DNA of 64,000 nt, from NCBI GenBank assembly GCA_963969595.1, contig OZ018419.1:18501-82500 (forward strand). Direction: 5' to 3'. The notes below the pieces were generated by a model. The model ran no database searches. It saw nothing but the letters and a program-made list of their open reading frames with translations, and was not told where the DNA came from. The position numbers and the translations under genes are program-made. The stretch comes from Neckera pumila. Lineage: Eukaryota > Streptophyta > Bryopsida > Hypnales > Neckeraceae. How positions within the stretch are numbered: the stretch's first letter is position 1; every line of letters starts with the position of its first letter. Positions 52,535 to 62,682 of the stretch are shown piece by piece.

Positions 52535-54750
52535 ATGGTCCAACTACAGAACTTTTTTTTTCTTCTTATGTTTCTAGTTTTGCTTTGTGGTACGGCAGCA
52601 CCCATACTATTTCAATGGTCGGTAAGTAGAGATGTTCCCACAGGTGCTCCTTTTTCTCATGGTACTATAATACCTATTTTTACCTCTTTATTATCGCTTC
52701 TAGTTCATGTACATTCCAGGGGATTCATACGCTCTATGGAGAAAACAGAAAGGATAGTTTTGGTAAGAGCAAAACCCATTTTATTACTTAACATAATTGA
52801 AAAAAGCTCCCCAAAAACTAGAGCTAAAAATGCATTTTTTTTCTTTTTTCTCTTTCTTTCTAATTTCTCCATTTTCAAATCTATGGGAGACTTGTCATAT
52901 TCAGAATCTTTCTGTGGTGTGCTTTGTTTTTCATTATCTCGTACATTTTTTTTATCATTTAAATATAGGCGCGATACGTGGGCAAACGAGGAGCGTGGGC
53001 TTGGAATGGAAGAAAAAGGAAAACCGCGTAGGCGGGCACAGAGAAGAAAGCGCCAAGCGCTTTGTTGGCCTAGCGGAAGAAAGAAACAAAGAAATAAAAA
53101 GAAAGAAAATTTTTCCTTTTTATTTCTTTCAAATAAATCAAAAATATTTTTGATTTATTTGCTGCAATTTTCAAAAACCTTCGGCTTCAACGAAAAAGCC
53201 AAAATTTTGGCTTTTTATTCTCTGCTTGCTTCTTCGCAAGCTTATTCTCTCGTCCTTGAAAATATTTGGAATAGATTTTTTATTGTTCGCGCCTCACCAA
53301 AAAGACTGATGGATGTTGGTCATGACTTTCGAAAAGTTCCCATGACTATGAAAATTTCACATGGAGGAGTTTGCATCTTTATTATGGGTGTTATTCTGTC
53401 GTGCGACCCGGCAGCTTATGCGCGACCATCTCGTGTTTAAGCTCACGCCATATGGGCGTGAACTCTGGTTGAATTCGGGTTCTAAATCCCGCCGCTGAGA
53501 TGCTCAGTCGACTCTTGAACCTTGATAGGAAGACGGCTTCTTCCCAAATTAGTGCAAAAGGTTCAGGGACTTAGGATGAACTTAATGTGAATGGGTATAA
53601 GCTTCGCTGCTCAAAAACACCCAGTATTGACCACACTGAGAGACTTGCCAATAGCAAAAAAGGCCGCGGGTAACGCTAGTTGGCGAAATGGCGTTAAGCA
53701 TTCCTGGCAATACGGAAAGAGAGGTCGTGATGATATCATCTACGTCCGTACTGTCCCTTGTGGAGTAAATCTCACATCCAAAAATCTAACCAGGGAACGG
53801 AATAATTCCCATTAAGTTCCAGTAAAACTGGCAGGCCAGCCGGGCCGTAAGCTAGTGGGAACAGGATTCTTCCGGCAAGACAAGACCTTTGGGGCAAACG
53901 CTCACTTTGCTCGCGTCAGTGAAAAAGATCCCGAAGAAAAGGCCGACGCGGGGACTCAGGGCGCAGCATAACGAATGGTGAAGAGTTCATATAAGCAGAA
54001 TAAACGGGAAAAAAAATTTTTAGGCGAATGCCATGTAAATTTCCGCTTTATTATTTATTATTCGGTCTTCAGGCTCCCCTTGAGAAGAGCCGTATGAGGC
54101 CGTAGGCTCACGTACGGTTCGGAAGCCAAGCCCCTGCAGTGATGCTGTGGCTTAGGTTAACCAACACAAAAAAGAGACAGTTTACTCAATTATTGCCTTT
54201 AGGTTCTGAACTACATATAGGAAGAGAGCATTGTTGTTTGCGAGGTATTGATCAATTACATGGACCCACCTTTCATTCCATTTGTGGTAATTTGATTATT
54301 TATAAACCGTCTTTAAAAAATCCATTCATTTCTGATTATGATGAATCATTTCGTGCCATAATCGACTTGTTGCCAATTGCTGCGCTTTCGTACCAGAATG
54401 AAAAAGTTGAAAAAAAATATATATATTTTTTTTCAACTTTTTTCCATGGTGACAGATCATGGAGAAATCGCGAACATCATAGTTTCCCACTTTGGTTGAC
54501 TGTGTTCCCAGAAAAAAGATTTTCTTTTTCTGATCAAGAAGCAAGCACTACCAAAGTGGCTATACATAGTAATCTTTTTACGGATCTATATGCTTTAATT
54601 GGAACTGGAAGTTTCGAAACAGGCTGGTATATTACCATAATGAAACTACCTTTCATTTTCTGTATTTGGATAGGCTTCATTTTGGCTTCATTGGGAGGCT
54701 TGCGTAGTTTTCTACGTCAGCTGGCTTTATATAGATTGGATCGGAATTGA
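52535..54750 (+). CDS. ccmFC: cytochrome c haem lyase subunit, C-terminal part of CcmF (2 exons)
   Basis: Partner of ccmFN in haem ligation. Exons are 52535-53400 and 54162-54750, giving 484 residues with a split Ser codon (TC|C). It starts MVQLQNFFFLLMFLVLLCGTAAPILFQWSVSRDVPTGAPFSHGT. It includes KISHGGVCIFIMGVILS before the intron and NTKKRQFTQLLPLGSELHIGREHCCLRGIDQLHGPTFHSICGN after it. A basic, F/K-rich insert fills about residues 90-215 and a 42-nt palindrome sits in exon 2. The intron site is the one known in flowering plants. Confidence 0.95.
53401..54161 (+). other. group II intron in ccmFC
   Basis: This 761-nt intron begins GTGCGACCCGGCAGC and ends GTGGCTTAGGTTAAC. Domain V (54082-54127) is identical over 46 nt to that of the first atp9 intron, and both splice-site neighbourhoods match, so the two are paralogues. 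Confidence 0.92.
54401..54442. repeat. 42-nt perfect palindrome inside ccmFC exon 2
   Basis: The arm AAAAAGTTGAAAAAAAATAT plus A is followed by its exact reverse complement. It is translated in frame as part of NEKVEKKYIYFFSTFFHG, between conserved blocks. This looks like an in-frame insertion of a hairpin element. Confidence 0.92.
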
Positions 54751-54800
54751 AAAAAAAAATATATATATATATTTTGTAGAAAATGCAAAATTACATAAAT

Positions 54801-54872
54801 CTGGAGTAAAAGGATTCGAACCTTTGCCTGTCGGTATCAAAAACCGAAGCCTTTCCACTTGGCTATACTCCA
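54801..54872 (-). tRNA. trnQ-UUG: tRNA-Gln (UUG)
   Basis: Minus strand: acceptor TGGAGTA/TACTCCA, anticodon arm TCGGTTTTTGATACCGA (UUG), T-arm AAGGTTCGAATCCTT. Lies just after ccmFC in the opposite direction. Confidence 0.94.
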
Positions 54873-55249
54873 AAAAATCTACCTACGGCCTGTTTTTCGA
54901 AGCTTGTAAAGTGCTATGCACCCACCTAAAACAAAAACAAAATAACTTCCCACTCTGCCAATGGCTCATAACAGACCAACGTAGGGGCGGTTAATTTGCT
55001 TATGTTCTCCTACAATATACAATATTTTTTGATAATCGAATTATTCATCTATATCGTGAAGGAAGGACCTATAACTTTAAGCCTGAGCTATTCTCCTATG
55101 CATACATAGTAAATAAATAGAGCACATAATAGTTTCTAATCTGATTTATGAATTGAGCACACTTCTTATGAATAAACATAGATTCTTTTTTCGCCAATCA
55201 AGCAGCATGGCTTCTCTTCCAATTTTCAAAAACAGTTTGATCACGACTC
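54873..55249. other. spacer trnQ-unknown frame
   Basis: No gene is recognised in this stretch. Confidence 0.5.
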
Positions 55250-55546
55250 GTGTTCGATCCGCGGGGCGAGGGTACAAATACTATGCGAGGTTCAAGACCC
55301 ATTGATTTACAAATTTATGATATAATACTAAATTTCCTAATAGTAGTTATACCTTTTTTTTGTCAAATGTCGTTTGTTCCAAAGATGTCTATGAATTTAG
55401 GTGAGGGCCGCAGCCATAAATCTTTAATAAAAAAATTCAAAACATCAGAGGGATTTCTATTTATAGATCAAGCAATCTGGTTACACTTAATCTTGATATG
55501 GGTCTTGAACCTAACCACTCGAATTACTAAGCCTGTTTCTTTTTAA
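55250..55546 (+). CDS. hypothetical 98-codon membrane-like frame
   Basis: I do not recognise this frame. It encodes two hydrophobic stretches (IYDIILNFLIVVIPFFCQM and AIWLHLILIWVLNL) around a basic loop rich in Lys and Ser. The first codon is not ATG; an internal ATG is at 55283. There is no neighbour with a related function. It could be a fragment of a respiratory or transport gene, or chance. Confidence 0.25.
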   Translation: MFDPRGEGTNTMRGSRPIDLQIYDIILNFLIVVIPFFCQMSFVPKMSMNLGEGRSHKSLIKKFKTSEGFLFIDQAIWLHLILIWVLNLTTRITKPVSF

Positions 55547-56144
55547 GGCGTTAGATACACGAAAATAACCGCGGTGATTAGAGGATGGTGCGATCACTGC
55601 GGTCCCTTCCGCACAAATAGGTTGGGATTAGAAAATGCATGTCATATTAATATCAAATATATCACAATGATATATTTAAGAAATAATAATGCTAAACAAA
55701 TAGTTGTTTCTGGAGCCTCGTAACTTCCGCTGGTAATAATCATAATCTAAGGAAAGATAAGTTTCGGAAAATTCTCGTCATAGCCTTATGTTCTGCGATA
55801 AGGGCAGAGTTTAGGGTTAGCTTCAAGCTTCTATTACCTAGGAAAAATCGTGGACTCATTATGTTATTTTATCGTCGTCACTTCATAATATTGTCCTACT
55901 TGGCGCTTACTGTGGATTGGGCACCTTTATTCTTCATTCCCATTTGGTTGACCTGCGCGTAAATTTGTGGTCACTTCGTGATTCGACTGCCATTAGTTGA
56001 ATATGCCGGGTGCGGCTCGACAATCTACCATAGCTGGTGGCATACTATCTCAAGAAGCAGTATTAACTGGGAAACAGTAATTCTATAGTAGGCTAGCCGA
56101 ACAACTAAAGGCCTAGTGATCGCAGAACTTGAAGTTCCGACTTG
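55547..56144. other. spacer before trnL
   Basis: No gene is seen. A short hydrophobic frame starting MLFYRRHFIILSYLALTVDW at about 55860 runs 33 codons and is unassigned. Confidence 0.5.
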
Positions 56145-56230
56145 TACGGATAGAGGGACTCGAACCCCCACAAACATTATGGTCACCAGAACCTAAACCT
56201 GGCATGTCTACCAATTCCATCATATCCGCC
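56145..56230 (-). tRNA. trnL-UAG: tRNA-Leu (UAG)
   Basis: Minus strand with a long variable arm. The 5' end is GGCGGATATGATGG, the anticodon arm CCAGGTTTAGGTTCTGG (UAG) and the T-arm GGGGGTTCGAGTCCCTC. The first acceptor pair appears mismatched (G opposite A), so the exact 3' end is uncertain or needs processing. Confidence 0.88.
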
Positions 56231-57203
56231 AAAATTTGATCAAATCTGTGGAAATTTTTTTTTTATTTTCTTCAGTTATTAGACTCTCTTAATGGCCTCA
56301 ATACCATTTCAGATGGTAGCTCAAGGGCCCATGGATTGCCATATTTTTTATCGCCGATCGATAATCACAGTCACATGAATGGGTCAAAGGCCCTCTCGTC
56401 AAACTAGAATTGAACTTACACCATCATATTTGGCCTAACCCTGTAGGTTAGGTCGTGTTTTATGGTTTCTGAGTCGTGCCTATAGATAAAGTCATTTCTC
56501 ATGGTTCGTCATTGTAAAAAGAAACTAAACTAAATTTGCTTATTAATGATCCATAAGTCATATTGTTTTTTGCGTCTGCGGGTATACTATCTAAGCATCA
56601 TATCTTTTTGACTGCGTTGAAAGAAAGAGGGCGAAGCGGTTCTTTGCTTTCGCGCAGTGAACCACTAGTGCCGGTAGTCTATCTTGTAGGTCATTTGATT
56701 GGTATACTGACGATTTTATTATGTCATTTTCTATTGTCGTCTCTGTTCCATTGTGGTTGAGCGCGTGATGTACAAAAACATGCAAATTTTTGATTCATCC
56801 AATACTATACAGATTATGACATCTATATATTTCGGTCCAGTGCACCGTGGCGCGTTTTGCGACATGGCTCAGTGTCGCGCCTCGAGCTAAGCCACGGCAC
56901 AATACGCGCTGTCCCGCCGAGTAAAAATCTCCTCAAGCTTTCCAGGGTACTGCCCTATTTTTCGGCTGCCAAGCACAGAGCCACCAGCTGAAGATCATTC
57001 CTTTTTCTCGAATGAATCATCATAAATAATGATTATATATTTTTTTTCATAAAGAGAATATCTTGTTTTTTGAGAGAATATCTTGTTTTTTGAGAGAATA
57101 TCTTGTTTTTTGCTTGATTCTGCAAAAGAATTACACAACGTTAAGATCTGTAAAGGTTACATGCTATTTTGTTTTAAAAAAGGGTAACTAATTACCCTAC
57201 TTA
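56231..57203. other. spacer trnL-trnS(UGA)
   Basis: No recognised gene; a 65-codon hydrophobic frame at 56563-56760 is unassigned. A 20-bp unit AGAGAATATCTTGTTTTTTG is tandemly repeated three times at 57053-57112. Confidence 0.6.
57053..57112. repeat. 20-bp tandem repeat, 3 copies
   Basis: Three exact copies of AGAGAATATCTTGTTTTTTG lie end to end, about 90 nt from the 3' end of trnS(UGA). A replication-slippage type array. Confidence 0.95.
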
Positions 57204-57287
57204 CGGATGGAGAGGGATTCGAACCCCCGGTATTCTCAATACTTCGGTTTTCAAGACCGACTCTTTCAACCGCTCAGACATCCATCC
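57204..57287 (-). tRNA. trnS-UGA: tRNA-Ser (UGA)
   Basis: Minus strand, long variable arm. Acceptor GGATGGA/TCCATCC, anticodon arm CGGTCTTGAAAACCG (UGA), T-arm GGGGGTTCGAATCCCTC. A complete class II tRNA. Confidence 0.95.
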
Positions 57288-57400
57288 TTATCTTAGTAAG
57301 ATCATCGGCTCAAAGGAACCAATAATCAACCTACTATTCATTTGCTATGTAAATGGAGATTTGAGAGAAAAAAGCGGGAAGAAATAAAAAAAAATTTTAG

Positions 57401-57471
57401 GCGGATATAGATTAAAGGTAAATTATCTGCCTTCCAAGCAGGAGATATGGGTTCGATTCCCGTTATCCGCA
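57401..57471 (+). tRNA. trnG-UCC: tRNA-Gly (UCC)
   Basis: Acceptor GCGGATA/TATCCGC, anticodon arm TCTGCCTTCCAAGCAGG (UCC), T-arm TGGGTTCGATTCCCG. It ends 16 nt before rps4, probably co-transcribed. Confidence 0.95.
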
Positions 57472-57487
57472 ATGGCTAAAAAAACAA

Positions 57488-58087
57488 ATGAAACTTCATA
57501 TGCCTGCATCAAGATTCAAAACTTGTCGTCAAATTTCGGAAAATGTTTGGCAGACCAAAAAACTTACTCAAAAACAAAAAGCCATTATTTTGAAGCTTCA
57601 AAAAGAAACAAATAAAAAACAATCTGACTTTTCCAGAGAATTACAGACTATACAAAAGTTGTCCCTTTTTTATGGAAAATTACCCATTAAAAAGATGCGA
57701 AGGTCTAAAACGCAGACTTATCTAGATAAAAAAAATAGTTTGTTATTCGATATAGAACGAAGATTAGACGTGATTCTGGTTCGTCTCAATTTCTGTTTGA
57801 CTATTTTTCAAGCAAGGCAGCTAATAAGTCATAAAAAAATTTGTGTCAATTATAAAATGGTCAATATTCCTGGTTTTCAATTATCTAAGGGTGATCTTAT
57901 ATCTATTCAAGATAATTTTTTATATTTCATTAGATCAAAAATAAGACAAAATTTTCAGAGTAACCGAATATGGAGAATAAAACCTACTCATTTGGAGGTT
58001 AATTATAAAACACTAAAAGCCGTGGTATTATATGAACCTCAACAAATACAATTCCCTTATAGCATAGATCTAGACCTTCTTGATTAA
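57488..58087 (+). CDS. rps4: ribosomal protein S4
   Basis: S4 is a primary 16S-type rRNA binder of the small subunit. The 199-residue frame contains ASRFKTCRQISENVWQTKKLTQKQKAIILKLQK and the S4 RNA-binding domain around LDVILVRLNFCLTIFQARQLISHKKICVNYKMVNIPGFQLSKGDLISI. It ends QIQFPYSIDLDLLD. The ATG at 57488 is the first in frame; the family may start a few codons later, at the second Met. Confidence 0.96.
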   Translation: MKLHMPASRFKTCRQISENVWQTKKLTQKQKAIILKLQKETNKKQSDFSRELQTIQKLSLFYGKLPIKKMRRSKTQTYLDKKNSLLFDIERRLDVILVRLNFCLTIFQARQLISHKKICVNYKMVNIPGFQLSKGDLISIQDNFLYFIRSKIRQNFQSNRIWRIKPTHLEVNYKTLKAVVLYEPQQIQFPYSIDLDLLD

Positions 58088-58816
58088 AGCAAGAACGTAT
58101 GTAAATTATTTATTGGCAGAGCGATAACAGAGTTAATCTCTCGTAGATAGTGAAAAAAAGATATTCCGGGAATCTTTTGATTTTCTCGAACCATTTTTGG
58201 CTTTTTGCTATGGATATAAAGACAATACTACAATTGCGCGAAGAAATCAAGTAAAGCTCGTATGCCCAGGCAGACGGAGCATTCTTTTATGCTCTACGAG
58301 CTTCTTTCTTGGCCTTGTATTATCTTCTTGCGTCTTCAGGGCTAGAGATGGAAAAAGAAGCGGGGAATTAGTCCGCTTTGTAGTGTGGAGTGAAAAATAC
58401 TTTTGTTTGCTGTGCCCTGGCTAGTTTTGTAACAGCTAGAAGCAAGCCTAGTCTTATATCATATCGAATTGGCGAAGACTATGGCCTAGTGGGCGTCGCA
58501 GCTCCATCTCGGCGAAGCGCCTATTCGTTGCTTGATGGCGTCGTCACGGTTGCTGCTTTGCCCTGCTCGGCCGGATCCAAATCGACCATAAAGCATCTAG
58601 GGTGGGGGAGGGCGGCGCGAACAAAAGCTATTGGGCTTCTGCGCGTCCTTTTCCCGCATCGGCGAAAAGAAAGGTAGCCGGGAGGGAATAGATAGATGGT
58701 TAAAGCTTAATGCATAACAGCAAGCAAAATTGGGCCAAAGATCAAAAAAAATCTATCTATATTTTTGTTTTTTGCTGCGCCCCGCGGCCTGCCCCCTGGC
58801 CATGGCCCAATTTCGG
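58088..58816. other. intergenic spacer rps4-tatC (converging)
   Basis: No gene is recognised; frames of 75-95 codons at 58197-58677 are spacer-like. An A/T hairpin lies at about 58745-58772. Confidence 0.55.
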
Positions 58817-59551
58817 TTAAAGGACTAGTTGCTTCTTATAAACTTGTATAATCAATGCGTAAAAAATGGTCAACTCTATTATACAATAAATAAGTAAACA
58901 AGCGACAATTTGACACCAGATATCTGGAGGTGTTGAAAAAGCTGCTGTAAAAATCGAAAGAACCATAAAAAAACGACGATTTTTTATGCAGCTTTTCACA
59001 AAAATCCCTTTTGATTCTAGCAAAAAGATCACAAGTACCTGTACTTGGGAGCATATTGATGAAATAAACAAAATACGAACAGTTAATAAAATATAGTCAA
59101 AAATCTTAGGTTGTAACTTTATTATAAGCAGATTAGTTGATGTTTTATTCAATTCATATGAAAAATGCCAAACATTGGGAACTATCGCGACAAGAGTGAC
59201 AAAAAAGAACGAGAAGAAGCAAAAACCACTTAAGTAAAAGAATTTGTTGTATTTTTTTCTTTGTTCTTCATAACAACTGGGAATCAAAAAACACCAGATT
59301 TGATAACTTGAAAAAAAAAATAAAAAATAAAAGCATGATATTGAAGAAATAGTAACATACGTGCTTAAGGCCTCCGTTAATCGTGTACAAATAAAACCTG
59401 GATAGGAGAGAATAAGAAAGGATTTCGCTGACGAAGAAAACAAATCTTCTGAAAACCAATAACACGTGAACCATGTTAAACTGAAGCAGATAAATATCCA
59501 AAAAAAACGAATTCTAACTTCTTTCAGAATAGTTTTAAATAAAAAATTCGT
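58817..59551 (-). CDS. tatC: Sec-independent protein translocase subunit TatC (mttB)
   Basis: TatC is the core membrane receptor of the twin-arginine translocase, also called mttB in plant mitochondria. From ACG at 59551 the frame gives 244 residues, the usual length, starting (M)[27 protein letters not shown]. An in-frame TGA lies three codons upstream, so no ATG start is possible and ACG must be edited to AUG (C at 59550, minus strand). [25 protein letters not shown] and [22 protein letters not shown] are the conserved TatC signatures. Six hydrophobic helices are evident. Confidence 0.94.
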   Translation of the reverse strand, partial: TNFLFKTILKEVRIRFFWIFICFSLTWFTCYWFSEDLFSSSAKSFLILSYPGFICTRLTEALSTYVTISSISCFYFLFFFSSYQIWCFLIPSCYEEQRKKYNKFFYLSGFCFFSFFFVTLVAIVPNVWHFSYELNKTSTNLLIIKLQPKIFDYILLTVRILFISSICSQVQVLVIFLLESKGIFVKSCIKNRRFFMVLSIFTAAFSTPPDIWCQIVACLLIYCIIELTIFYALIIQVYKKQLVL

Positions 59552-59966
59552 GATATTTCATTGTGTGTTGAACCTAATGGGAGCGAAAAAAACGTTGGGT
59601 TGGCTTTTACTGCGCCCGGCAAAGTGTGCAATCAATCGTAAGGCCCTACCAAGATTTTATTTTCATTTCATTAGTAGTTAAGGGTTCGCCTCTAGAATTT
59701 TACCACATTTAAGGGTACTCATTCATCATAATGCAATTACTATGTACTAAAACCGTATTACAGCCGAGCATTTCTATTTCATTGAGTAAAAGGCATGGCA
59801 TAGAGCGCATATAGCCACGGGAATCTATGGCTAAATCATATTTTTTTTTGCCTCATGTATGACTTTTATTTCTGGTGCTATTCTTCCGCTGCGCGCCCTT
59901 TATTCGTCACACGAAGACAGCTTTTTTCTTTGTAGTTCACGAATGAATGAAGGTTAGTATTGTACT
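59552..59966. other. spacer tatC-trnR (diverging)
   Basis: No gene is seen. It contains GCAATTACTATGTA (about 59731), part of the repeat pair at 30532 and 46757. Confidence 0.5.
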
Positions 59967-60040
59967 GCATTCTTAGCTCAGTTGGATAGAGCAACAACCT
60001 TCTAAGTTGAAGGTCACAGGTTCAAATCCTGTAGGATGCT
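59967..60040 (+). tRNA. trnR-UCU: tRNA-Arg (UCU)
   Basis: Acceptor GCATTCT/AGGATGC, D-arm GCTCAGTTGGATAGAGC, anticodon loop CTTCTAA (UCU), T-arm ACAGGTTCAAATCCTGT. A complete cloverleaf. Confidence 0.94.
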
Positions 60041-60194
60041 TAAAGAAAATGCATAATGAATGAATCGATAATATATACCAACGGTACATGCATTTATCGA
60101 TTAGTTCAAACCCATTAGAGGTTACATACCATACATACTACATACACGCGCGGATTGACCGATTTATAAATAAATAATTTTTTCTTTATTTTGG

Positions 60195-60277
60195 GGGAGA
60201 GTGGCCGAGTGGTTAAAAGCGACAGACTGTAAATCTGTTGAAGGTTTTCTACGTAGGTTCGAATCCTGCCTCTCCCA
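60195..60277 (+). tRNA. trnY-GUA: tRNA-Tyr (GUA)
   Basis: Acceptor GGGAGAG/CTCTCCC, D-arm GGCCGAGTGGTTAAAAGC, anticodon arm CAGACTGTAAATCTG (GUA), long variable arm, T-arm GTAGGTTCGAATCCTGC. It lies opposite in strand to nad4L. Confidence 0.95.
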
Positions 60278-60323
60278 TATACTCCGTATTTGAAGAATAG
60301 AGACGAAGCACTTGTTTTTGTGC

Positions 60324-62014
60324 TTATCCCTTCATGCAATTAAATAGAGTGGAACTTTCTCAGAAACATATTGAATGCTTTGGTATTCGAGCCCTCTCCG
60401 AACCGTACGAGATAGTCGCCCATCATACGGCTCTCTAATTCAACCCCTATTCGGATTTGCCTCTGTCGTTAGATTCTGGCTCGTTTTCCCAGTGACCGAT
60501 CTCCAAGTGGCTTAAGTACCATAAAGCAACTTGCTTTTTCATTATGACGATCATGAGGAATTCTAGCAAGAGATAATAATATAAAAAAAATGCATTTTCA
60601 TTATCTCCTCTGAGCTCGTTCCTAATACCCTGAACATGGTGCATTCTATTCTAAATCTGAATAGGTTTCCCTAGCTTTGCGAAAGCGGAAAATCCAAGAG
60701 TCCATTGAAAGAGCGGCAGCGCCCTAAATTGCTTTTCTCTTTCTTTTTGGACAAATCCTGTTTGAAACCCGTAAGGGCTTAGCTAGGAGACGTGGTTGAA
60801 TATGGTCTGCTAAGGTACAGCAGACGGTTAGGCCCCTTCCCTTTTGTCGGCAGTTTTAGCGAAAAAAATCTTTTTACTACGTACGGCTCAGGCGGGTACT
60901 ATGGGCCCTCTGCCATCCACTTCAGTCAGCTGGACGAAAGTGGATTTCACCGGTGTTGCCTACAGTTTTTGGCTAATTCTAATTCAAGGCCATTTTGCGT
61001 TGAGATGTCGTTTAGTCTTTTGTCCCCATTACTTTGGGTAATCTGCTCCCTCGTGCAGGCTCTGTAATATCCGCCCGCAGGGTTTCTTTTTCTATTCTGG
61101 TCTCACCATAATTTATTGATGGCAGACTGAGAGCTTGACAGCGCGCACTCGTGTGCATTACCACAGGGAGTTCCTCGTGATTAACTGCAGGTCCAGTTTG
61201 ACCGAAAGAGACTTTGATTTGCCAGAGCAGGGGCTCATCTCATACAAGAGCAGGCTAGCGTAGTGGTCTTGGGTTGTTTGAGCTAGAATCATTCGTTTGC
61301 TTCGTGAACCTTTAGGCTTTGTTCAAAAAAAAAGAGAAAATTGTTTTGCTATGCACCCTTCGCTGCTTTTTCTCATCATAATCAACCTTTTATTCGCTAA
61401 GCAAAGAAGTAGACCGCAGGTCAAACGTATTTTCTTTTCTGAACGCTGCCTGTGGTCCTTTGGGTGCTTTTGCGCTTTATAGGATAGCAAAAAAGCAAGT
61501 TGAAAGCCTAAAAGACATACTCTACCATCATGAGGTCTTCCTTGTTTCTTTCTCCAACTACGTTTCTAGAGCATGCTGTGGTTCCCACCCGTTTACACGG
61601 TGGTTGGGTAAGCTCTATGCCTGGCACGCGGAATAGGGTCTCGCGTGGTTTGCTATATGGCCGCTAGCGCAAAACTGCGAATAATTTCCATATGGCTAAA
61701 CAATGACTGTAGGCGACGCGAACGGTCGCCCTAAATTCCACTGCGATAGTCCCACGAATTCGAAAAGTTATAACCAGAATGGCCAGCCCAATAGCGGATT
61801 CCGCAGCTGCCACCGTCAAAACAAATAAAGCAAATAATTGACCCATCATATCATCTAAATAAACCGAAAATACCAGAAAGTTTAAATCGACCGCAAGTAA
61901 CATTAACTCAATTGACATTAACATAATAAGGATATTTTTTCTATTCAAGAAAATCCCCCAAATACCTGAAAGAAAAAGAATCATAGAAAATGTTAAATAT
62001 TTTACTAGATCCAT
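60324..62014 (-). CDS. nad4L: NADH dehydrogenase subunit 4L (2 exons, 20-nt last exon)
   Basis: NAD4L is a small proton-channel subunit of complex I. Exon 1 is 62014-61732 (283 nt) and exon 2 is 60343-60324 (20 nt). Joined, they encode [20 protein letters not shown]...[12 protein letters not shown] + INCMKG, 100 residues, with the Ile codon split A|TT. The conserved [15 protein letters not shown] helix is present. The frame is also open for 50 codons upstream (to 62164) with a hydrophobic start, but the family begins at MDLVKY. Confidence 0.95.
60344..61731 (-). other. group II intron in nad4L (position 283)
   Basis: This 1388-nt intron begins GGGCGACCGTTCGC and ends CACTCTAT. Domain V is at about 60395-60440 (GAGCCGTATGATGGGCGAC, then TCTCGTACGGTTCGGAGAG). 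61000-61047 matches 63613-63660 of the sdh3 intron with about four differences. No maturase frame was seen. Confidence 0.92.
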
Positions 62015-62317
62015 AATAAGAGTCTCTTTTTTGAAAGCCAACTCGGTTTCAAGCCAAGCACATGCCGATTCCTTAGCCAATAAGTACTGCTTTGCCCTTT
62101 TTTTTATGGCAAGGGCGATATAAACCAGAACAGGCACATAGAGGACAATGAAAAAGACCATCATTAGTAACCATTTAATTACTTACTGACTTTATCCGTG
62201 ACACGGCCTCTACCAGCACCAGAAAAAAATATATATATATTTTTTTTTTGCTGCGCTCTCCGCGCATATTTTCGCCCTATAGCACTATCTGAATCTTTAA
62301 ATGATTATAAAGTTTTT
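62015..62317. other. spacer sdh4-nad4L
   Basis: No separate gene is seen. The 62015-62164 part is an in-frame upstream extension of nad4L of unclear status. An A/T palindrome lies at about 62223-62250. Confidence 0.5.
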
Positions 62318-62578
62318 TTAAAAAACAAAAAACAAAAAAACGTATTTGATAATTATTAAACAAAATACTCTGAAAAGAATCAAGATCCAATTTCGTGTTA
62401 TTTCATGGTGAACATAATCTGTCAGAATTTCTTCAATTCCCACATGAATATGCCAGAATAACAAAATGTTTAACAGAATCAAAGTAGAAACATTTGATAT
62501 AAAAATGGTTGGGATTAGAGAAGCGGCAGTCATTCTTTGAAGAAGCCAATGCCCCAAGGTTTCTCTATGAGCTTTCAT
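62318..62578 (-). CDS. sdh4: succinate dehydrogenase membrane anchor subunit 4
   Basis: SDH4 anchors complex II and helps form its quinone and haem b site. This 86-residue protein runs [29 protein letters not shown]...[30 protein letters not shown]. The HWLLQRMTA start and the DYVHHE motif are diagnostic. Three hydrophobic helices are present. Confidence 0.95.
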   Translation of the reverse strand: MKAHRETLGHWLLQRMTAASLIPTIFISNVSTLILLNILLFWHIHVGIEEILTDYVHHEITRNWILILFRVFCLIIIKYVFLFFVF

Positions 62579-62641
62579 TGCTTTTTACCTTTTTTTCGAG
62601 AGTAAAAGGAAACTGGCCTTTTTGGTCCGGCCCCTTCTTGT

Positions 62642-62682
62642 AGAAGCGTATGTGACAATTGTCCGTCATACGGCTCTGCCTA
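62642..62682 (-). other. orphan group II domain V between sdh3 and sdh4
   Basis: On the minus strand GAGCCGTATGACGGACAATT with GTCACATACGCTTCTA folds as a domain V-like hairpin. It lies between the visible sdh3 stop (62848) and sdh4 start (62578). It may be the tail of a second sdh3 intron or a relic. Confidence 0.5.

Noticed and set aside
58390..58677. 95-codon frame between rps4 and tatC
   Set aside because: Composition resembles the GC-rich spacers and no family pattern is visible.
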